The position numbers and the translations under genes were made by a program. Source: Campylobacteraceae bacterium (GTDB taxonomy: Bacteria; Campylobacterota; Campylobacteria; Campylobacterales; Sulfurovaceae). From it: DNA of 53,348 bases. The notes beneath the pieces were generated by a model that did not search any database, was not told the DNA's origin, and was given only the letters and a program-made list of their open reading frames with translations. Positions 1 through 9,758 of the stretch are shown one piece after another. The stretch lies in contig JALXFN010000084.1 in the NCBI GenBank assembly GCA_027068975.1, forward strand, positions 1 to 53,348. The letters run 5' to 3'. Each line of letters begins with the position of its first letter. Positions within the stretch are counted from its first letter, which is position 1.

Positions 1-62
1 GCATAATACTCTAACCCTTCTAGCTTATCTTCTTTTATCTCTATTTTTATACTCTTTTCCAT
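1..62 (-). CDS. 5' end of an unidentified gene, cut by window edge
   Basis: An ATG at 62 on the minus strand opens a frame without stops to the window edge; the first residues read MEKSIKIEIKEDKLEGLEYY. A purine-rich stretch AGAAGGAAGAGAC lies just upstream as a ribosome binding site. It starts 13 bases after the TRAP permease stop, so it is probably the next gene of that operon. Only about 20 charged residues are visible, so no function can be given. Confidence 0.55.
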   Translation of the reverse strand, partial: MEKSIKIEIKEDKLEGLEYY

Positions 63-75
63 GTCTCTTCCTTCT

Positions 76-1929
76 CTATTTTCCAAATAAATATATCAAA
101 TTTGGAAATTTTACAATAATTAATAGTGCCACAAGTTGCAACAAAATAAAAGGAATAACCCCTCTATATATCTGTGCTGTTGTTACCATATCTCCTGCTG
201 CACCCTTTAAAAAGAAGAGTGCAAAACCAAATGGGGGTGTTAAAAATGATGCCTGTAGATTTAACGCTATAAGTATGGCAAACCAAACAGGGTCAATACC
301 AAAAGCATGGGCTATGGGAACCAGTATAGGCACTACTACAAAGGCAATCTCTATAAAGTCTATAAAGAATCCTAAAAGGAATATCACCAACATAGATATG
401 AGTATAAATGTCCATTTATCCCCTACTTCATGTTTAAAAAACTCCATAGCCATTACATCACCACCGAGTTCATTAAAAACCAATGAAAAAGCTGTAGCAC
501 CTATGAGTATCATAAATATCATAGAAGTCAGTTTGACTGTCTCTACCGAAGCATAACGTAAAAGTTCAAAAGAGAATCTACGCTTATAAAGTGCCAAAAG
601 TAAAGCACCTATCACCCCAATGGCTGCCGACTCTGTAGGTGAAGCTATACCTGCAAAAATAGAACCCAAAACAGCCATAATAAGCAACAACGGAGCTACC
701 ATAACCTTTAAAGCATCCCTCAAAACTTTAGAGTAAGGTTCATCGTTCTCTATGGCAGGTGCAACCTCTTTTTTTAAATAAGCATAAACCAAAATATATA
801 CTATATAGAGCCCAATAAGTAGCAATCCTGGAACCAAAGCAGCCCGAAATAGGTCACCTACACTTAAATGCATTTGGTCTCCTAAAACTATAAGTACAAT
901 CGATGGAGGAATAATCTGCCCCAAAGTCCCTGAAGCAGCGATGGAACCTGTGGCTAATTCAGGGGAATACTTATGTTTTAACATTAAAGGCAAAGCAATC
1001 AAACTCATCATAACGACCGAAGCCCCTACTATTCCAGTACTTGCAGCGAGTATGGCTCCGACCACAACCACCGAAATAGCCAAGCCTCCTCTTATGCCTC
1101 CAAAAAGTTTTCCCATAGATAGAAGCAAATCTTCTGCTACCTTGGATTTTTCTAAAATAAGCCCCATCAAAATAAAGAGAGGAACCGACATCAATGTGAC
1201 ATTTCCCATGATTCCATAGACTCTATAAGGCAACATATCAAGTACATGTATGCCCAACTCATCAGAGATAAGTGCAAAAAAGAGTGCCACCCCTGCAAAA
1301 ACAAATGCCACTTGAAAACCCGTTAAGAGTAAAAAGAGTGTCAGCATAAACATTAACCATAAAGGGTCAGTCCAAAAAGCCAAATTTTGCGTAGAAAAAA
1401 TTAAAAATAGTAGCACCCCACTAAGTACAAAAAAGAAACTCTTTTTTGATTTTAGTTTTGCATAGGCTTTGATAATCTCAGAGATGGCTTGTAAAACCAA
1501 CAATATAAAAGCAACAAAGAGAACACCTTTTATAACAAAACGATAAGCCAAGCCCCCAGGGTCAGAAGAGACCTCATTTTGTACATAAGACTGTACCATC
1601 ATCTCAAATGCTCCATTTAAAAAGAAAAGGGAAAAAGGAATAAGCAGAAACATCATAGAGAGTATTTGAACTATTGCTTTTGTCTCTTTAGAGTAGTGAG
1701 CAAACATTATGTCTACACGCACATGTTTGTCATGTTTCAAAGCATAAGAGAGTCCCAAAAGAAAGACGATGTCAAAAAGATGCCACTCTACCTCTTGCAG
1801 AGCAATAGACCCCTCTGAAAACAGATAACGCATCATGGCATCATAGCCTATGAGCAGAGCTAAGAGTAAAACTAGTATGGCTGTAAAAAAACCTATTTTT
1901 TTAGTTAACGTATCAATTAAATAACTCAT
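76..1929 (-). CDS. TRAP transporter fused small and large permease (DctQM)
   Basis: This 617-residue membrane protein is a fusion of the two TRAP permease subunits. Residues 1-165 hold four hydrophobic segments of the DctQ type, including the FLLGLSYALKHDKHVRVD stretch. From about 170 on is a DctM-type subunit with many membrane helices and glycine-rich re-entrant segments such as GASVVMMSLIALPLM and SGTLGQIIPPSI. TRAP systems use ion gradients to import carboxylates or related acids delivered by a periplasmic DctP protein. No DctP gene adjoins it; the only one in the window lies at 21388-22488. The substrate cannot be told from sequence. The small gene at the window edge follows after 13 bases. 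Confidence 0.92.
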   Translation of the reverse strand: MSYLIDTLTKKIGFFTAILVLLLALLIGYDAMMRYLFSEGSIALQEVEWHLFDIVFLLGLSYALKHDKHVRVDIMFAHYSKETKAIVQILSMMFLLIPFSLFFLNGAFEMMVQSYVQNEVSSDPGGLAYRFVIKGVLFVAFILLVLQAISEIIKAYAKLKSKKSFFFVLSGVLLFLIFSTQNLAFWTDPLWLMFMLTLFLLLTGFQVAFVFAGVALFFALISDELGIHVLDMLPYRVYGIMGNVTLMSVPLFILMGLILEKSKVAEDLLLSMGKLFGGIRGGLAISVVVVGAILAASTGIVGASVVMMSLIALPLMLKHKYSPELATGSIAASGTLGQIIPPSIVLIVLGDQMHLSVGDLFRAALVPGLLLIGLYIVYILVYAYLKKEVAPAIENDEPYSKVLRDALKVMVAPLLLIMAVLGSIFAGIASPTESAAIGVIGALLLALYKRRFSFELLRYASVETVKLTSMIFMILIGATAFSLVFNELGGDVMAMEFFKHEVGDKWTFILISMLVIFLLGFFIDFIEIAFVVVPILVPIAHAFGIDPVWFAILIALNLQASFLTPPFGFALFFLKGAAGDMVTTAQIYRGVIPFILLQLVALLIIVKFPNLIYLFGK

Positions 1930-1987
1930 TTTTAATCCTTAAAATCCATAGGATGCTGTTTTCCAACATACCCCTATTCATAAAAAA

Positions 1988-3016
1988 CTATCTTAAAACC
2001 TTAGCATGTTTTTTTTTGTAGCCTCTCTTTATTTTTTGGGCCAAAAGATGTACTGCCATCGCATAATAAACACTATGATTGTAACGGGTAATAACGTAGA
2101 AGTTTCTTGCTCCAAACCATAACTCATCAAAATTATACCTCTCAAGTTTTAAAAGATATACAGGTTCTTTGTATGACCATTTATACATGGTCTTTAAACC
2201 TTTTAATTCTGATTGTGAATATTTATACTGAAAGCCTGTCTTTTTCCCCTTATATCTTGTCCCTTTAAAGGAGACTCTTTCAGCTACAGGTTCCCATTTT
2301 TTCCAACCATTTTTTTCTAAATAATTTGCAACACCAGCTATGGCATCAGGTACTTGTTGCATACTTCGTTTTCCATCTCCATCATAGTCTACGGCATAAT
2401 GTTTATAACTACTTGGCATAAACTGTCCTAAACCAATGGCTCCAGCATAAGACCCCTTTATCTTTAGAGGATTAAAATTATTGTTTTTTGCAAGAATTAA
2501 GAAACTCTCTAGCTCACCTTTAAAATAACTGTTTCGTCTGTTTTTTTCAAAAGATAAAGTCACTAAAACATCAAAAATAGGATAGTTGCCTCTTTTAATG
2601 CCATAACGGCTCTCCACACCAATAATAGCTGTAATATACTCAGGTGGAACCCCATACTTTTCATAAACTTTTTGAAAAATATTTTTATGTTTATACATAA
2701 AATTTACACCCAAATCTATTTTCTTTTCAGAGAATAGATTTTTTTCATATCGTGTCCAACTACCATATTTATTAAATTTTTTTTTCAGACCTTTTACAAC
2801 TTTAGGCTTCTCTCTATATTTAGGATTATATATACCCAACGAACGTTTCTGAAACCTAACATTTGCAAAAAGCCTATTAAGCTTAAAACGGTTAAACCCA
2901 TGCTCTTTAATCATTTTTTCAATAAATACTTTAACCTCTTTTTCTTTAGAATAATCTTTGGAGTAAAGGGTTACACTAAGAAGTATAATCACCAAGATAA
3001 TATTAAAGTATTTCAT
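1988..3016 (-). CDS. mltB: MltB-family lytic murein transglycosylase
   Basis: A 342-residue exported enzyme predicted to cleave the glycan strand of peptidoglycan with formation of 1,6-anhydro-muramic acid. Residues 1-19 form a signal peptide. The SLT_2/MltB signature is clear: IIGVESRYG (131-139) holds the predicted catalytic Glu135, and GAIGLGQFMPSSY (192-204) and DYDGDGKRS (210-218) are typical family motifs. There is no lipobox, unlike E. coli MltB, so it is probably a soluble periplasmic form, and no C-terminal peptidoglycan-binding domain is visible. It starts 10 bases after murF ends on the same strand, which links glycan cleavage and precursor synthesis in one transcription unit. Confidence 0.9.
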   Translation of the reverse strand: MKYFNIILVIILLSVTLYSKDYSKEKEVKVFIEKMIKEHGFNRFKLNRLFANVRFQKRSLGIYNPKYREKPKVVKGLKKKFNKYGSWTRYEKNLFSEKKIDLGVNFMYKHKNIFQKVYEKYGVPPEYITAIIGVESRYGIKRGNYPIFDVLVTLSFEKNRRNSYFKGELESFLILAKNNNFNPLKIKGSYAGAIGLGQFMPSSYKHYAVDYDGDGKRSMQQVPDAIAGVANYLEKNGWKKWEPVAERVSFKGTRYKGKKTGFQYKYSQSELKGLKTMYKWSYKEPVYLLKLERYNFDELWFGARNFYVITRYNHSVYYAMAVHLLAQKIKRGYKKKHAKVLR

Positions 3017-3026
3017 AAATTATAAA

Positions 3027-4451
3027 CTATATAAAACTTGGAGCATCATTCGCAAACAGTATCAAATCACCTGCTTGTGTCTGCTCTATTAACATCTCTT
3101 GCATTTTATCTTTGCTCTCAAGTTTTACCAATTTACTTTCATCTACATATTGTTGAAATATTCTATAGTTTAAATCACCCGTAAGTACTACTACATCAAA
3201 AACCTCATCTGCCCTTTTGGCTACTTGTATGTTAAACTCGTCGTCTACTTCTACCAAGCCTGGGGTAATGAGTACTTTTCTTCCTGTGTAGGTTGAGGCT
3301 AGGTTAAAGCCTTCCATCATACCGTCTATGTTACCGTTGAAACTGTCATCAATAATAACTTTTCCACCTGCATCCATTCGTTGTAGTCTGTGAGGGGTTG
3401 GCTCTAAGGAATTTAACTGTTTTTTAATACTCTCTTCATCTACATCTAACGCTTTAGCTACTTTAATAGCAAGACCTAAGTTCATGGCATTGAACGAACC
3501 TAAAATATTGGCATGGTAAAGTTCATTATCCATTTCAAAATCTAAACCATCAAGAGTGGCTTTTACTCCTGAAATCTCTTTACCAAAAGTATGAACATGA
3601 GCAATAGGACTAAGCTTAGCAGAATCATGAACCCAAGCCTCTTTAAGTCTTTCTGAGGAGAGTATCTCCATTTTGGTATTTCGTATGTTTTCTAAACTTC
3701 CAAAATACTCTATGTGTGCAGGTCCTATTTTACCAACCACAGCCAAGTGAGGATTAACAAACTTAGCTATTTCAGCAATATCCCCTGCTCCTCTTGCTCC
3801 CATCTCTACTACATAAACTTCTGTATCAGTAGGTAAGTCTTCATTAATATCTTTTAATATACCCCCAAAGGTATTAACCGAGCGTGGTGTTGCATAGACA
3901 TTATACTTCGCAGACAATATATGAGCTACATAATTTTTAATACTGGTCTTACCATATGATGCAGTTATTCCTACTACTACCATATTTGGCATAGACTCTA
4001 ACTTCTTTTCTGCTTTCATTTGAAAACCTCTAAAAAGAATCTTTTCTATCATAGAAGATACAAAATAAGCTAAAATAAGAGGAATAATCACGACTAAAAT
4101 CTCAAATTTAATAATATACTTCATCATCACTAGAAAAAGTGTAAAAAATATCAAGGCACCAAAAAAACGTTTTACCCGTCCTGTAAAGACTAAAGGTTTA
4201 TCTTGTTCTTTTCTCCACATATAGAGCATGGCTATATATGCTAAAGAGACTACTATACTAAAATTTGTCTCACGACTTACAGCGAAGTAAAGAAAGAGAG
4301 GAATTAAAAAGTAAACCAAATGCCACCATGTTTTGGTATGATGAAACAAAACCCTATCTAACTTATACGAATACCACTGCATGTTGGTCATAAAATAATA
4401 CCCCAATGCTAATACAAAGAGTACATTACTTAATACATTAACTATTTCCAT
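3027..4451 (-). CDS. murF: MurF, UDP-MurNAc-tripeptide-D-Ala-D-Ala ligase, membrane-extended form
   Basis: The protein (474 residues) adds the D-Ala-D-Ala dipeptide to the peptidoglycan precursor using ATP. The Mur ligase P-loop GITASYGKTS is at 161-170, followed by the central domain segment VYVVEMGARGAGDIAEIA and the C-terminal segment with IIDDSFNGN. The first 140 residues contain several hydrophobic segments, so the ligase is probably membrane-tethered; N-terminally extended MurF proteins are known in Campylobacterota. It lies two bases after the hydrolase gene and ten before mltB, indicating one operon. The assignment to MurF rather than MurE or cyanophycin synthetase rests on the EMGARGAGDI motif and the neighbours. 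Confidence 0.9.
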   Translation of the reverse strand: MEIVNVLSNVLFVLALGYYFMTNMQWYSYKLDRVLFHHTKTWWHLVYFLIPLFLYFAVSRETNFSIVVSLAYIAMLYMWRKEQDKPLVFTGRVKRFFGALIFFTLFLVMMKYIIKFEILVVIIPLILAYFVSSMIEKILFRGFQMKAEKKLESMPNMVVVGITASYGKTSIKNYVAHILSAKYNVYATPRSVNTFGGILKDINEDLPTDTEVYVVEMGARGAGDIAEIAKFVNPHLAVVGKIGPAHIEYFGSLENIRNTKMEILSSERLKEAWVHDSAKLSPIAHVHTFGKEISGVKATLDGLDFEMDNELYHANILGSFNAMNLGLAIKVAKALDVDEESIKKQLNSLEPTPHRLQRMDAGGKVIIDDSFNGNIDGMMEGFNLASTYTGRKVLITPGLVEVDDEFNIQVAKRADEVFDVVVLTGDLNYRIFQQYVDESKLVKLESKDKMQEMLIEQTQAGDLILFANDAPSFI

Positions 4452-4453
4452 TC

Positions 4454-5176
4454 TTATCCTTTACTATCTTCTGTTATTTCATCTGCTATAAACTTTGCAT
4501 GTTTCAAAAAGAAAAAGTGGTCACCCTCTAAAGGATAAAATTTAGAATTTTCTATAAGAGCTACAATCTTCTCACCTGTGTAGAGTGGTGTAGCTGTATC
4601 ATCTATGCCCCAAAAGCACAATGCCCTACTTTTTGACTTAGCAAATTCAGCTTCAAAATCTTCATCGACCACATTTTTAAAGGTCTCGTACATCTCATGA
4701 CTCATGCCTTGAGCATCGGGTGCTACAAAGAGTTCTCTTATTTTTTTCATACCTAAAGGCTTTAAAAATTTAAACGTTGCTATTTTTATTTTAACTGACC
4801 AAGGCTTCTCTGTTACTACACCAGCTGATGAGAGCAGAACCAGAGTGGGAGGGTCAAGTAGGGTTGACACCTTTCCACCAAATGAGTGTCCCATTATAAT
4901 TTTAGGTTCAACAGATAAAGTATCTAAAAATTTTTGAACTATTTGAGCATAATCATTTGTAGTTAAAATCATCTCATTTGTACTGGCACCAAAACCTGGC
5001 ATATCCAAATAGATATGCTTATACTCTTTAAACTCTTTCCCAAATGCTTGTTTCATTATCTCTTTATTACTTCCCCAACCATGAAGAACCAATAGTACAT
5101 CGGTTGCACTTGGGTTTACTATTTCATAAGAGAGTTTAAAAACTTGCTCTTTATAAGTTATCTCTTTTACTGCCAT
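4454..5176 (-). CDS. alpha/beta hydrolase, operon partner of murF
   Basis: A 240-residue cytoplasmic alpha/beta-hydrolase fold protein. The oxyanion motif LHGWGS is at 31-36 and the nucleophile elbow GHSFG at 96-100 places Ser98 as nucleophile. Candidate acid and base are in WGIDDTATP and EGDHFFF near the C-terminus. An alpha/beta hydrolase beside murF is a recurrent arrangement in Campylobacter relatives, but its substrate is not known to me. It is two bases upstream of murF and 17 bases after the flavoprotein gene, so it is likely cotranscribed with both. Confidence 0.85.
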   Translation of the reverse strand: MAVKEITYKEQVFKLSYEIVNPSATDVLLVLHGWGSNKEIMKQAFGKEFKEYKHIYLDMPGFGASTNEMILTTNDYAQIVQKFLDTLSVEPKIIMGHSFGGKVSTLLDPPTLVLLSSAGVVTEKPWSVKIKIATFKFLKPLGMKKIRELFVAPDAQGMSHEMYETFKNVVDEDFEAEFAKSKSRALCFWGIDDTATPLYTGEKIVALIENSKFYPLEGDHFFFLKHAKFIADEITEDSKG

Positions 5177-5193
5177 ATATTCACTTTCGTCTA

Positions 5194-6348
5194 TTATTTA
5201 TTTAAACTGTTTGCACAGACATAAGCTGTAGAAAATGCCCATTGAAAATTATAACCACCAAGCTCTCCTGTTACATCTAGTACTTCACCTAAGAAGTAGA
5301 GACCTTCTACTTTTTTACTCATCATAGAACTGGCATCTATCTCATCAGTTGAGACTCCACCTTTTGTAACCTCTGCTTTACTATAACCAAAAGTACCTGC
5401 TGGTGCAAAACTGTATTTTTTTAACATTTCTAACTTTTTCCACTCATCAGAGTTTAATTGATTAGCTGTTTTATCTTCTATCTTTAAGTGTTCTAAAAAT
5501 GTCTTGGCAACACGACTTGGAAGAGCTAAAGTACGGCTTATATTTTTCTTGGACAATTTTAGACTATCTATACTTAAAGAGGGTAAAAAATCAATGGTTA
5601 TTTTTCCTTTTTTCCAATAAAGAGAAGCATCTAAAACAGCTGGTCCAGAGATTCCCTTATGTGCAAAAAGTAAAGCTCCATTTATCTCTTTATATTTATC
5701 TTTTGTTTCAATACTAATTTTAACATCTATGGCTATACCACTTAAAGATTTAAAAAAGAACTGTTCAGGCTGAACTGTAAAACCAACTAGACCAGCACTA
5801 AGAGTATGCACAGTATGGTCAAAACTTTCAGCAATATCATAACCTATAGAGGTTGCACCAATTTTTGGAAAACTTAACCCCCCTGATGCTACGACTACTT
5901 TTTTTGTAATAACAGTACCTTTAGATGTTTTCACTTCAAAAAAATCTGATTTTTTTTCCACACCTCTTACTACTGTTTGAAGTTGTATACTTTTTGAAGA
6001 TATCTCTTTTCTTAATATATCTACTATATCTTTGGCAGAGTCTTCACAGAAAAATTGATTATTCTTTCTAATTAAAGTTTTTAATCCTCTCTCTCCAAAC
6101 CAATTCAACAAATCATTTTGGTCAAAACGTTTAATAATATTTCGTATAAACCGTTGATTTCCCAAGTAATTACTGGGCTTCACTTTTCCATTGGTAATGT
6201 TGCATTTTCCACCACCAGAGATTAATATCTTTGAGCCTATTTTACTGTTATTATCTATTATAAGTATATTATGCTTTTCAAGAAGAGCTGCTAACATCAA
6301 CCCACTTGCTCCTGCCCCTAATATAACTATATCAATTTCATTTTTCAT
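5194..6348 (-). CDS. HI0933/YhiN-family FAD-dependent oxidoreductase
   Basis: This 384-residue flavoprotein has an N-terminal dinucleotide-binding motif ILGAGASGLMLA, followed by the family signature ISGGGKCNITNG. The C-terminal part has the matching FAD-binding segment LYFLGEVLDVTGELGGYN. These are the marks of the HI0933 (BaiN/YhiN) family, whose physiological reaction is not firmly established in most bacteria. It appears to be the first gene of the minus-strand run through the hydrolase, murF and mltB. The 187-base gap upstream faces the divergent repeat lipoprotein gene and must hold both promoters. Confidence 0.88.
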   Translation of the reverse strand: MKNEIDIVILGAGASGLMLAALLEKHNILIIDNNSKIGSKILISGGGKCNITNGKVKPSNYLGNQRFIRNIIKRFDQNDLLNWFGERGLKTLIRKNNQFFCEDSAKDIVDILRKEISSKSIQLQTVVRGVEKKSDFFEVKTSKGTVITKKVVVASGGLSFPKIGATSIGYDIAESFDHTVHTLSAGLVGFTVQPEQFFFKSLSGIAIDVKISIETKDKYKEINGALLFAHKGISGPAVLDASLYWKKGKITIDFLPSLSIDSLKLSKKNISRTLALPSRVAKTFLEHLKIEDKTANQLNSDEWKKLEMLKKYSFAPAGTFGYSKAEVTKGGVSTDEIDASSMMSKKVEGLYFLGEVLDVTGELGGYNFQWAFSTAYVCANSLNK

Positions 6349-6535
6349 TCTATAATTATAGCACTATTTAATGCTTCCTCCCTAATATTTAACGTAAGTA
6401 TAATGTTCTATGTATTAAATTGTTTTTATTTATTAGACAATAATTAATTTATTTTTTTATATTTTTTAATAAAATAATAATTAATTTTGTGATATCATAT
6501 CTTAACCATAAAAATTAAAACTTCAAAGGATATTT

Positions 6536-7969
6536 ATGTTAATTCAAAAGAGTCTATTATTATCAGTTGTAGCAGCAGCTCTACTTACAACAGGTTGTTC
6601 TCAAACAGCGTCAACACCTAAAGCAAAAAGAAACACTGCTCCAGTAGCAGCACAAAAAACGAGTGACGGTTCGTTTACATTACCTAATGCAAAATCTGGT
6701 ACATGTTATGGAAAAGTTATTATTCCAGCTCAATACAAAACTGTAACTGAAAAAATTAAGGCAACAGATGCTGATACAAAACTAACTATTATTCCAGCAA
6801 CTTACAAAACTGTAACAGAGAGAGTTTTAGATACTCCAGCAAGTACAAAAATCGTAGCTGTTCCAGCAACCTATAAAACAGAGAGTAAAACAGTAACTGT
6901 TTCACCTGCGTATACAGAGTGGAGAACTGGTCTACACCCAGAAGCAAGAGTAGCATCATCTGCTGTTTTAGCATCTGCAAAAGCTGGAGGAGTTAACTTA
7001 GAAGCTGCAAAAGCTGGTTCTTGTTACTATGAGTTTTATGCTGCTCCACAGTATAAAACAACAACTGAAAAAGTTTTAGCATCAGCTCCTTCTTCAAAAA
7101 TCATTGCAGTACCTGCGGCATTTAAAACAGGAACTAAAAGAATTCTTGTAACTCCTGCATCTACTAAATTGGTTAAAGTTCCAGCTACATACAAAACTGT
7201 AACTGAAAGAGTTATGGTCGCTCCAGCAAAAAAAGTATGGAAAGAGACAAAATGTCAAGATAAAGATTGTAGTGTTGAAGAGATGATGTGTCTAGTAGAT
7301 ATTCCAGCTCAGTACAAAACTGTTACAAAACAAGTTGTTGTTACTCCAGAGACAACAAAAACTGTAACTATTCCTGCTGTTTATAAAACTGTACAGGTAA
7401 ATGAACTTGCAGCTCCTGCATCTACAAAAACTGTAAACATTCCTGCAACATACAAAACATTAGAAAAAACGCAAAAAATTTCTGATGCAAAATATGTATG
7501 GTCAGATTCTATGATGGAAAAACCAGGTATGTCAAGAACATCTTCAGTAATATGTAAGGTATCTGTTCCTGCTGTAACTAAAACAATTACTAAACAAGTG
7601 GTAGCTACTCCAGCAACTACAAAAACCGTAACTATACCTGCTACATATAAAACTGTAAAAGTAACTAAACTTGTTACTCCTGAAAGAACTAAGAAAACTG
7701 TTATTCCTGCTACATACAAAACGGTTACAAAACAAGTTAAAGTTTCTGACCAGTCAGTTAAATGGATGCCTGTTCTTTGTAAATCAAGTATGACAGTAGA
7801 GACTATCTCTAGAATCCAAAAAGCATTAACAGCTGCAGGATTTAAAACTCCAGTAACTGGTATGTTGGATGAAGCTACAAAAGCATCAGTAAAAGCTTAC
7901 CAAACTAAAAAAGGTCTTACAGTATCTGGACTTTCTATTGATACACTTAAAGATTTAGGTGTTCTTTAA
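6536..7969 (+). CDS. PATYKT-repeat lipoprotein with C-terminal peptidoglycan-binding domain
   Basis: A 477-residue lipoprotein. The signal peptide ends in the lipobox LLTTGC at residues 16-21. The middle, about 55-410, is made of roughly twelve copies of a unit of about 21 residues with consensus PATYKTVTxxVxxxPASTK. The units group in threes into four blocks, each opening with a cysteine (CYGKV, CYYEF, CLVDI, CKVSV) and closing near a tryptophan. The last 60 residues resemble a PG_binding_1 domain (ISRIQKALTAAGF, then ASVKAYQTKKGL). The likely role is an outer-membrane or surface protein that holds peptidoglycan; this is inference. An AAAGGA ribosome site precedes the ATG. A hairpin follows the stop, so it may be monocistronic. 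Confidence 0.85.
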   Translation: MLIQKSLLLSVVAAALLTTGCSQTASTPKAKRNTAPVAAQKTSDGSFTLPNAKSGTCYGKVIIPAQYKTVTEKIKATDADTKLTIIPATYKTVTERVLDTPASTKIVAVPATYKTESKTVTVSPAYTEWRTGLHPEARVASSAVLASAKAGGVNLEAAKAGSCYYEFYAAPQYKTTTEKVLASAPSSKIIAVPAAFKTGTKRILVTPASTKLVKVPATYKTVTERVMVAPAKKVWKETKCQDKDCSVEEMMCLVDIPAQYKTVTKQVVVTPETTKTVTIPAVYKTVQVNELAAPASTKTVNIPATYKTLEKTQKISDAKYVWSDSMMEKPGMSRTSSVICKVSVPAVTKTITKQVVATPATTKTVTIPATYKTVKVTKLVTPERTKKTVIPATYKTVTKQVKVSDQSVKWMPVLCKSSMTVETISRIQKALTAAGFKTPVTGMLDEATKASVKAYQTKKGLTVSGLSIDTLKDLGVL

Positions 7970-7988
7970 TATCTAAACCTTTTAACCT

Positions 7989-8014
7989 AACAGCAACTCT
8001 TTTGAGTTGTTGTT
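7989..8014 (+). terminator. hairpin after the repeat lipoprotein gene
   Basis: The stem AACAGCAACTC (7989-7999) pairs with GAGTTGTTGTT (8004-8014), one G-T wobble, around a TTTT loop, 19 bases after the lipoprotein stop. There is only a weak T-rich tail, so termination strength is uncertain. Confidence 0.55.
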
Positions 8015-8270
8015 AACCTCTTATACTTACTCACTAATCAATTCAAGTCCATTTCTCTTATCATCATATTCATTTATAATAAATTTCTTAATCCATCAAA
8101 AGTATAATATATATAAATATCAACGGTAAAAAACATACTTTAAAAAAAAAACATACTTTTACTCACCTTTAAAATTTACTAGTTGTATATTTTGCCTTCC
8201 TAAGTAAAAGTAAATTTTTAAAAGACTATTATAGCAAGATGAAAAAATTAAAAAAAACAATGTAGCGTAA
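8015..8270. other. AT-rich gap before the coiled-coil membrane gene
   Basis: With the hairpin just before it, this is part of a 301-base stretch without a gene. It is very AT-rich. A TATAAT hexamer at 8103-8108 could be a promoter -10 for the plus-strand pair downstream, which would give a leader of about 155 bases. AAACATACTT occurs twice (8131-8140 and 8149-8158). No conserved RNA fold or open frame was recognised. Confidence 0.4.
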
Positions 8271-9758
8271 ATGTATAAAAAAACATCTAAACCCTTAGAA
8301 AATCCTTCCTTTTATCAATTGCTTGGTATTGGCATAAACAAAGTTTTAAACTTTTTTAAGCAGCATATTACCTATCAAGCTGTATTAATTCTCTCATTAA
8401 TATCTTTTAGTACCTCTTACTATGGGTTTATCTCTTTAGTATCAGATGGGATGTTATTGACTAAAATACTCTTTTTTGCTGTAGTGGGAGTCATTCAGTT
8501 AGCATTAGTCTACTCTATCTCTCAACTCTATTTACGAGAGTTCTTCTCTCGCCATATATTAAGAGCCTCTTTACTTTTGGTTACCTATCTGTTATCACTT
8601 TTTATTAGTGTACTTTTTAGTTTTAACTTTTATTACAAAATCTTTTCAGCCTCTGAATTTTCTCAAAGAAATGTAACACTTCAATTAGAGAGAATTAAAA
8701 ATTCATTAGAAGATGCACAAAGTAGTTTTGATTCAGTCTATATTTCACTAAAAAAATTGAGTGACTACTCAATGAAAGAGTCTATTGAAGAGCGTACCTA
8801 TGGGGGTACTTGTGATGAGACTAAAATTCCAACACCTGGTCCAAGAAGTGCATTAAGAGAAGCAGAGAGCAAACTTTTTCAAAGTCATTTAAGCTCTTTT
8901 GATGAGTTAAGGAAAAAAGTTCAAAGTGAAATTACTGTTATAAAAAAAATGTTAGTAAACTTTAACCCTAAAAAAGATGATGTAGAAAAGTTAGAGGAGC
9001 AAGTCAACAGTCGTATTTCTAAAATCAATAGAGTTTTTAGGGGAGGTGAGATTACACTACTTCCTAAAGTTTTAGCCAATCATAATGGTTCAGCACGGAT
9101 GAAAATGGAATCTTTAGGAAGAATTATTAGCTGTCCAGACAGTCAAATTAGTCTAAAAATCAACACCATTAATGAAAATTTAAATGCACTAAAAGTCTTA
9201 GAAAAAGTAAGTTTTTTTGATGCAAACAATCAGCAACAACTTATTGAACGAACCATTAATGTACTCTTAGCCATTATCCCTTTTACCAATACACATGTTG
9301 TTGCTTTAGATAAGGTAACAAGTCCAACAGATGTTACACAGAGTGATATTAAAGCCATTGGACTAGGATTCTTGGTCGACTTTTTTATCTTCTTTTTTAC
9401 AATTTTAGCCAAAGAGCCTTATAGAGCTAGATTCTTTACCGAAGAAAACATAGCACACTATCTTCGTTATGATATACGACGAATACTTAAACCTTTTGTT
9501 TTTGAGAGCCATTTCTCTTACCATCTTATTATTCCAAACCAGAGAAAAAATCATAAAATAGATGAAGTTTTAACCCGTTTTAAAATAGATAAGATGATTA
9601 CTTTAGTGGGGAACAATGTCTATTATGATGAGCTACTTTTTTTACATCAAAGTAAACTAAGAAATTTTAAAGATTTCACTTTTACTGTTTATAAACTTGA
9701 TAAACAAAAGTACAATACACTCTTAGCCTATATAGACGAGTTACGTAATAATGATTGA
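8271..9758 (+). CDS. coiled-coil membrane protein of unknown function
   Basis: I do not recognise this 495-residue protein. Three hydrophobic segments lie at about 35-58, 62-85 and 97-120. A long charged, helical, probably coiled-coil stretch spans about 130-335, then a fourth membrane segment near 360-378 (GFLVDFFIFFFTILA) and a C-terminal soluble domain of about 115 residues. The stop overlaps the start of the PBP-like gene by 8 bases, which implies translational coupling and a shared complex. The ATG lacks a strong Shine-Dalgarno sequence. A structural partner of the PBP-like protein is a reasonable guess only. Confidence 0.75.
   Translation: MYKKTSKPLENPSFYQLLGIGINKVLNFFKQHITYQAVLILSLISFSTSYYGFISLVSDGMLLTKILFFAVVGVIQLALVYSISQLYLREFFSRHILRASLLLVTYLLSLFISVLFSFNFYYKIFSASEFSQRNVTLQLERIKNSLEDAQSSFDSVYISLKKLSDYSMKESIEERTYGGTCDETKIPTPGPRSALREAESKLFQSHLSSFDELRKKVQSEITVIKKMLVNFNPKKDDVEKLEEQVNSRISKINRVFRGGEITLLPKVLANHNGSARMKMESLGRIISCPDSQISLKINTINENLNALKVLEKVSFFDANNQQQLIERTINVLLAIIPFTNTHVVALDKVTSPTDVTQSDIKAIGLGFLVDFFIFFFTILAKEPYRARFFTEENIAHYLRYDIRRILKPFVFESHFSYHLIIPNQRKNHKIDEVLTRFKIDKMITLVGNNVYYDELLFLHQSKLRNFKDFTFTVYKLDKQKYNTLLAYIDELRNND

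Noticed and set aside
7381-7735. Minus-strand frames within the repeat lipoprotein gene
   Set aside because: Their apparent repeats mirror the PATYKT repeats on the coding strand; no start signal is seen.
6700-7760. Regular DNA repeats that might be a CRISPR array
   Set aside because: The repeats are in frame, degenerate, about 60-65 bases, and encode a continuous lipoprotein; no cas genes are present.
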